Assembly: GCA_914767885.1 (NCBI GenBank)
Contig: CAJZBQ010000025.1
Coordinates: 434,001 to 498,000, forward strand
Length of the DNA: 64,000 bases
Direction: 5' to 3'
Source: Blepharisma stoltei
Lineage: Eukaryota > Ciliophora > Heterotrichea > Heterotrichida > Blepharismidae
Positions 59,727 to 64,000 of this stretch are shown here, piece by piece. Each line of letters opens with the position of its first letter. Position 1 is the stretch's first letter. The notes under the pieces were generated by a model that saw only the letters and a program-made list of their open reading frames with translations, ran no database searches and was not told where the DNA came from. The position numbers and the translations under genes were made by a program.

Positions 59727-60569
59727 CTAATAAGTGGGAGACTTCATCTCTAGTTTATCTTCCTGTCCTCTTCTAAAATCAAAGCCACTCGTAGCAATTT
59801 CTCTGCTCATTTTCATATCTTCATGCTTAGAAATGATATAAATGATTCTCTGACTCATAACTTCCAGTGGGTGTTTTTTCGGGTCGATGATATAAATAAC
59901 ATTTCCTGTGTTCTTTTCCAGCAAATATATGCACCCAATATTCTGGAAAACCTCTTTCAGCCCGCTCCTCACTTCTTCATTTGCAGGATAAGCAGCAAGC
60001 ATATCTTTCGAATAAGTCGCCACATATTGTGCCAGAGTGTCTGGAGAAATCTGCTCATCCATAGCAACAAAAAGAGACTCCAGTAAAATAGTTTTCCTTA
60101 GTAAGACATATCGCTGAAGCCTGGAAAACCTTTGCATTGCCATATGGCTCCCAGTGATTTCTCCATGATACACGAGTGCATATCTATCCTTAGCAATGTT
60201 GTCTGTGCTGATTAGTCTGCCATATTCTTCGTGTGGCTTCGTAAGAACCAGTTCCCAGAACTTGTAATCATAATCTGAAGCATCATAGTCTTTAGCTGGA
60301 AGGTTGCTCAGGTACTTGATTTCAAATTTTTCTTTCATTGAGCTGCCATGAAATATGAAATAATAGCCGGTGCCAATGATGAAAGCTGCAGTCACAGCAG
60401 CTCTTTTGAGCATGTGTATGACATGAAGTCCAGCAGCGTTGGAGTCCAAGTTGTTTTCTTGGAACCTGTAAATTAGCTGAGCATCTCGAGTGTCAGAGTA
60501 AGGCTTAGAGATGTCGAACCTCTTGTTTTTGGAATAAAAAACACCTCTTCGAAGGTTCCTGAGCAGCAT
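59727..60569 (-). CDS. conserved-looking protein, probable mitochondrial, one TM
   Basis: 280 aa; ATG 60569, TAG at 59727. The N-terminus MLLRNLRRGVFYSKNKRF is basic and lacks acidic residues, fitting a mitochondrial presequence. A span at about residues 57-76 (AAVTAAFIIGTGYYFIFHGS) is followed by a soluble, charged domain with helical segments (RLQRYVLLRKTILLESLFVA). Function not recognised. No intron or IES. The next gene upstream, in the same direction, also looks mitochondrial. Confidence 0.6.
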   Translation of the reverse strand: MLLRNLRRGVFYSKNKRFDISKPYSDTRDAQLIYRFQENNLDSNAAGLHVIHMLKRAAVTAAFIIGTGYYFIFHGSSMKEKFEIKYLSNLPAKDYDASDYDYKFWELVLTKPHEEYGRLISTDNIAKDRYALVYHGEITGSHMAMQRFSRLQRYVLLRKTILLESLFVAMDEQISPDTLAQYVATYSKDMLAAYPANEEVRSGLKEVFQNIGCIYLLEKNTGNVIYIIDPKKHPLEVMSQRIIYIISKHEDMKMSREIATSGFDFRRGQEDKLEMKSPTY

Positions 60570-60716
60570 TTGCTATTAATTTAACAAATAAATGTGAGCT
60601 TTCTAACTTAATAGACCAATATAGTTTAATTAGTTTTAATGCAAGCTGGGAACCAAAATTTAGCATAACTATATGGTTAAAATAGCTTAAGATAGCATAA
60701 TTAAAATTGAATCATA

Positions 60717-62021
60717 TTAATTATTATTTTGAGCATTTATGAAATCTGTTAAAAGTACCTCCTGTTTGTTCTTATCCAGAACCTTCACATTTCCGAACCT
60801 TTTCGTAATTTCTCCAAATAATCATTTAGGATCAATTTTTCCAGACGCGTTTATATTTTTGATTGCCAAGCCTAACTCATACGGCATGCATAGATTTGAC
60901 TTCTCATAAACAGTGATTATTTCTTCTATATCTGTAAAAGGAAATACATTATTCCTAATTTTCCCTACAATATCCTGTATAGCAAGATCTTCCAGCCCAG
61001 TCGGGCAAATACTTTTGTCTGTGTTTAGAGCGACCCGAAGCGCTCCAATTATAAACCACTTCGAAAAGCCTCCGGGGTCTTTTTCCAGATTTACCTTGAT
61101 TTTCTCCAAAAGAGATATAAAGAGCGGCATTTTGAAAGGAACCCTTGGAGCGAGAAATTCAATTGAGTTGAGAACTTCGAACTCAGTCAGTGCTGATATT
61201 CTCTTCTCTATGATGTTGCAGATCTTAGAAAATATGTCTTTTAGTTGAGGATATTCATCCGGCGAACCAATTTGTTGGAGTTCTTGCAATAAAATGATTG
61301 AATGCATGGTGTCCATTCTTTCTTCCTCAACGCTATCTAGCCTTTCTAAGCACAAAGAAATCATGCTTTTTGATGACTCTCTTTTATTCTTAATGCAGCT
61401 TATCAGGATCTGCTTGAGGTCTGCTGCGTTCATGATTTCGTTTTTGTTCATAAGACCATTAATTATTGCCTCATCCAGCTTTTTACTTGTGATTCCAATA
61501 ACAGATAAGTCATATATGATGCTAACCAAGTGTCTGAACATAAATGCGTTTTCGTCAATCAGTTCATGCATTCTTTTTATGTATTTTTTCTCTCCTTCCA
61601 CAGTTAAAAGATCCCTTTTGCATACCAATAGGTAAGTTCTCCAAAAAAATGAGATATCATTGATTTCTTGGTTTCCCAATTGATCGATCCCTTCTTCCAA
61701 TTTAGCTAATAAATCGAAAAATCTCTTGTCTAGGAGATAGTACTTTTTTGATGGAGCGTGCTTAATAATGCGGCCTATTATGCGGAGGGCGAAAGTTGTG
61801 TGGGATAAGATTGCTTTTGGAGATTCTAGGATGCTGTAGATTTCGAAAATACTGGACGCTTTAGAAAGGCGAATACTTAACTGGATCACAGGGTTTGATG
61901 TGCGGTGAGGGGCTGGCACGTCTGGTGGATAGTCATAGTGGCTTGAGAATGCTCGAACCGGCTGACGGCAATAAAAGCTACCTATTCTTATTAGCGTAGA
62001 CGTGAGCCGTAAAAACACCAT
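60717..62021 (-). CDS. probable mitochondrial helical-repeat protein
   Basis: 434 aa; ATG 62021, TAA 60717, with a TGA (Trp) in the C-terminal ..KIDPKWLFGEITKRFG. N-terminus MVFLRLTSTLIRIGSFYCRQ is a typical presequence. The rest is all-helical with Leu-rich segments (IFEIYSILESPKAILSHTTF, ILISCIKNKRESSKSMISLC), as in organellar RNA-binding helical-repeat (FAST/OPR-like) proteins. That class is an inference from composition, not from a motif. Confidence 0.55.
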
Positions 62022-62632
62022 AATTTTATTAATAAAAGTATGGCGCGAGCGGGATGCAATTATAAAGGCTAGGATTGCTGAAAATAGCAGGGATGGGCTT
62101 TTATCGCTTCATTAAATATATATCTTCTGCTCAGATATTCTTTCAAAATGAAAATAGTGGGATCTTTTTCGATCATTTCAAAATTAGAGAATTATAAAGC
62201 TATTTGCTTGTGAATTAGGTTTTAAACTTGTGATTTAGGATAATTTAAATTAAAAGTTGGCTTGTGTGTGTTCTGAGAAATTCAAGCTTTATTATTTCAA
62301 GAGCTCTTTGATATAGGTTGCTGACTTATAAAGTTTGTTTAAAAGAATTCATATCAGCAGTGGGATTTAATTATCTTGCTTTGTTTATTTCATCATTCTT
62401 ATAGCATTGAATTGCTCTATCCTTCTTTTGATTTTCAGAGTATATCTGTAGTCTTATTCTTTGCTTGATTTACCATTTTAATAATTTCTAGTTTCATAAT
62501 TATCCTTTGAGATAATTTTACGACACTATCCCAAAATAAATATATATTAAAAAAATGAGTTAAATAAAAAAATTCTGCTTTGATTTATCTAAGTTTAATC
62601 CTAAAACCATTTCTATCAGTATTATAAAAACA
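62022..62632. other. intergenic AT-rich gap, divergent starts
   Basis: About 610 bp with no ORF or RNA gene seen; T-rich runs only. Confidence 0.45.
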
Positions 62633-64000
62633 ATGGGCTGTTGCGGATCTTCAAATCCAAATAAGCAAATAATAATTTCACCACTAACAACTTCACCTCA
62701 GAAGAAAAACATGAAAGTTTGTGCAGGGACTTTTATAAAAACGCAGCTCTCTCCTTTTTCTGAAGTCTACATGCAAGGAAATCGAATAGGGCTAGGTGGC
62801 TTTGGAGAGGTCAGAAGGTGCACCCACCGTATAACTGGGGCTCTGCGTGCTGTAAAAATTTACTCAAAAGAGCTTTTTGGTCCAAATTCAACTCAGCAAG
62901 GGAAAATGCTCGAAGAAATGGAAATTCTAACTACCCCTCAATGAGCATGATTAAATTTTACACGATTATTGAGAGTTTTTTTTTTTATTAATAAATTTAT
63001 ATTAAAGATGCTTTTCTAAATTTAAAAAATTTCAAAAAACGAAATAAAATTATAAATTTAATATATTAAAAAGTCTCTGGGTAGGGAGTAAGGAAATTGG
63101 ACCATCCTAACATTATCAGAGTCTATGACTTTTTCGAAGACTCAAAGAACTACTATTTAGTTATGGAGTACTGCGAAGGTGGCGAACTCTTCAACAAAAT
63201 AGAGAAGATGGCTAAGTTCAGTGAAGACGATGCTGCCTTGATAATGAGGCAGTTGATGTCAGTTGTAGCATTTTGCCATTCAATGGGAGTTATCCACCGA
63301 GACCTGAAACCAGAAAATATCATGGTTGAGGAGAGAAGCAGAAAGCTAAATATAAAAATAGCAGATTTTGGGACTGCCTGCTATTTGGATCAAAACCATG
63401 AAACTACTGGGGTTATAGGGACTGCCTATTATATGGCCCCTGAAGTATTTGCTGGGTCATATAACGAAGCATGTGACGTTTGGAGTTGTGGGGTGATCAT
63501 GTATATTTTGCTAACAGGCAATCCTCCGTTTGGAGGCAAAACTGATGAAGAAATCATTGCAAAAGTAAAAGAGGGAGCTTATAAAACAGATTCTCCAGAA
63601 TTCAGCTTAATTTCACCAGAAGCCATTGACCTAATAAAAAAACTGATAGCTCCTTTAAATGAAAGAATTTCTGCTTCGCAGTCTTTAAGCCACCCGTGGC
63701 TTAACCGAAGCAGGCCAACAGTTGAAGCACCTGTGCTAAAAGCAGTAATCACAAACTTGCAAGACTTCCGAAGCACTTTGAAATTGAGAGACGCAATTCT
63801 GACTTTTATTACTTCACAGCTTGTCAATTATAGAGAACTCAAAGAGCTGAGAGATGCTTTTGTCATTTTAGACCATGACGGGGACGGAAAAATCGGTAAA
63901 GAGGACCTTTTCGAACAATTAAGTGGCATTGTTCCAGGAGATGCTGCTTATACCCAAGCTGAAGAAATCCTGATGAATGTAGATAGCAACAATGACGGAT
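62633..64000 (+). CDS. calcium-dependent protein kinase (CDPK), 3' end off window
   Basis: ATG 62633 gives MGCCGSSNPNK, a likely dual-acylation site. Kinase marks: GLGGFGEVRR, RAVKIYSK (Lys), then after the IES: VIHRDLKPENIMV, IADFGTACYL, MAPEVFAGSYNEACDVWSCG, SLSHPWLNRSRP. The C-terminal calmodulin-like part begins with EF loop LDHDGDGKIGKEDL and a second loop VDSNNDG cut by the window end. It is distinct from the CDPK at 57467-59143. Confidence 0.88.
62928..63088. other. TA-bounded IES, 161 bp
   Basis: The kinase stops shortly after EEMEIL and resumes at KLDHPNIIRVYDF. Excision between TA 62928 and TA 63089 gives EEMEILRKLDHPNIIRVYDF, the expected link from the alpha-C helix to beta-4. Ends TAACTACCCC and GGGTAGGGAGTA are imperfect inverted repeats. 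Confidence 0.82.

Overview
ORGANISM AND COMPARTMENT. The window reads as the germline (micronuclear) genome of a heterotrich ciliate, most likely Blepharisma. In-frame TGA codons fall at conserved Trp positions in many genes while TAA and TAG end genes, so TGA encodes Trp. Two genes carry 15-nt GT-AG introns, a heterotrich hallmark. Several genes are interrupted by segments that run TA...TA, and removing one of these restores the reading frame and the protein family at once. These are internal eliminated sequences (IESs), normally cut out during macronuclear development. One is a MITE-like element with ~46-bp terminal inverted repeats.

LAYOUT. 1-5.2 kb: decayed sequence, with two mutually similar pseudogenes in opposite orientation and one copy of a dispersed AT-rich repeat. 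5.2-38.1 kb: apparently one giant gene on the minus strand. It has a signal peptide, ~200 tandem cysteine-rich units of 35-38 aa, a further Cys-rich section, a REJ-like region, a degenerate GPS-like motif and several membrane spans, about 9,300 residues in all. 39.3-41.9 kb: a cyclic-nucleotide-gated K+-type channel with an IES directly before the pore. 42.4-43.6 kb: a PAQR receptor. 43.8-47.7 kb (or 48.25): a zinc-finger/pentapeptide/WD40 protein with four IESs including the MITE. 48.6-50.6 kb: a PP2C phosphatase with two inserts. 50.6-52.0 kb: an ARID protein. 52.0-53.0 kb: a PGPGxY (SHIPPO-like) protein. 53.4-55.1 kb: an IQ/MORN protein with an insert. 55.3-57.3 kb: a calpain. 57.5-59.1 kb: a CDPK. 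59.7-62.0 kb: two probable mitochondrial proteins. 62.6 kb to the end: a second CDPK with an IES, running off the window.

MAIN SIGNAL. The giant gene's repeat array is interrupted about 63 times by AT-rich inserts of ~72-80 bp. Each has stops and a length not tied to multiples of three, and lies between short direct repeats related to CTGTGCATT. Removing one insert plus one repeat copy restores the array exactly. They are not TA-bounded at the frame-restoring point and do not fit GT-AG splicing. They fall into two families, each tied to one type of coding repeat, so inserts and coding units were amplified together. Many genes here look like signalling or cilium/cortex proteins (CNG channel, CDPKs, PP2C, calpain, PAQR, MORN, SHIPPO), but the neighbours have no operon-like relationship.
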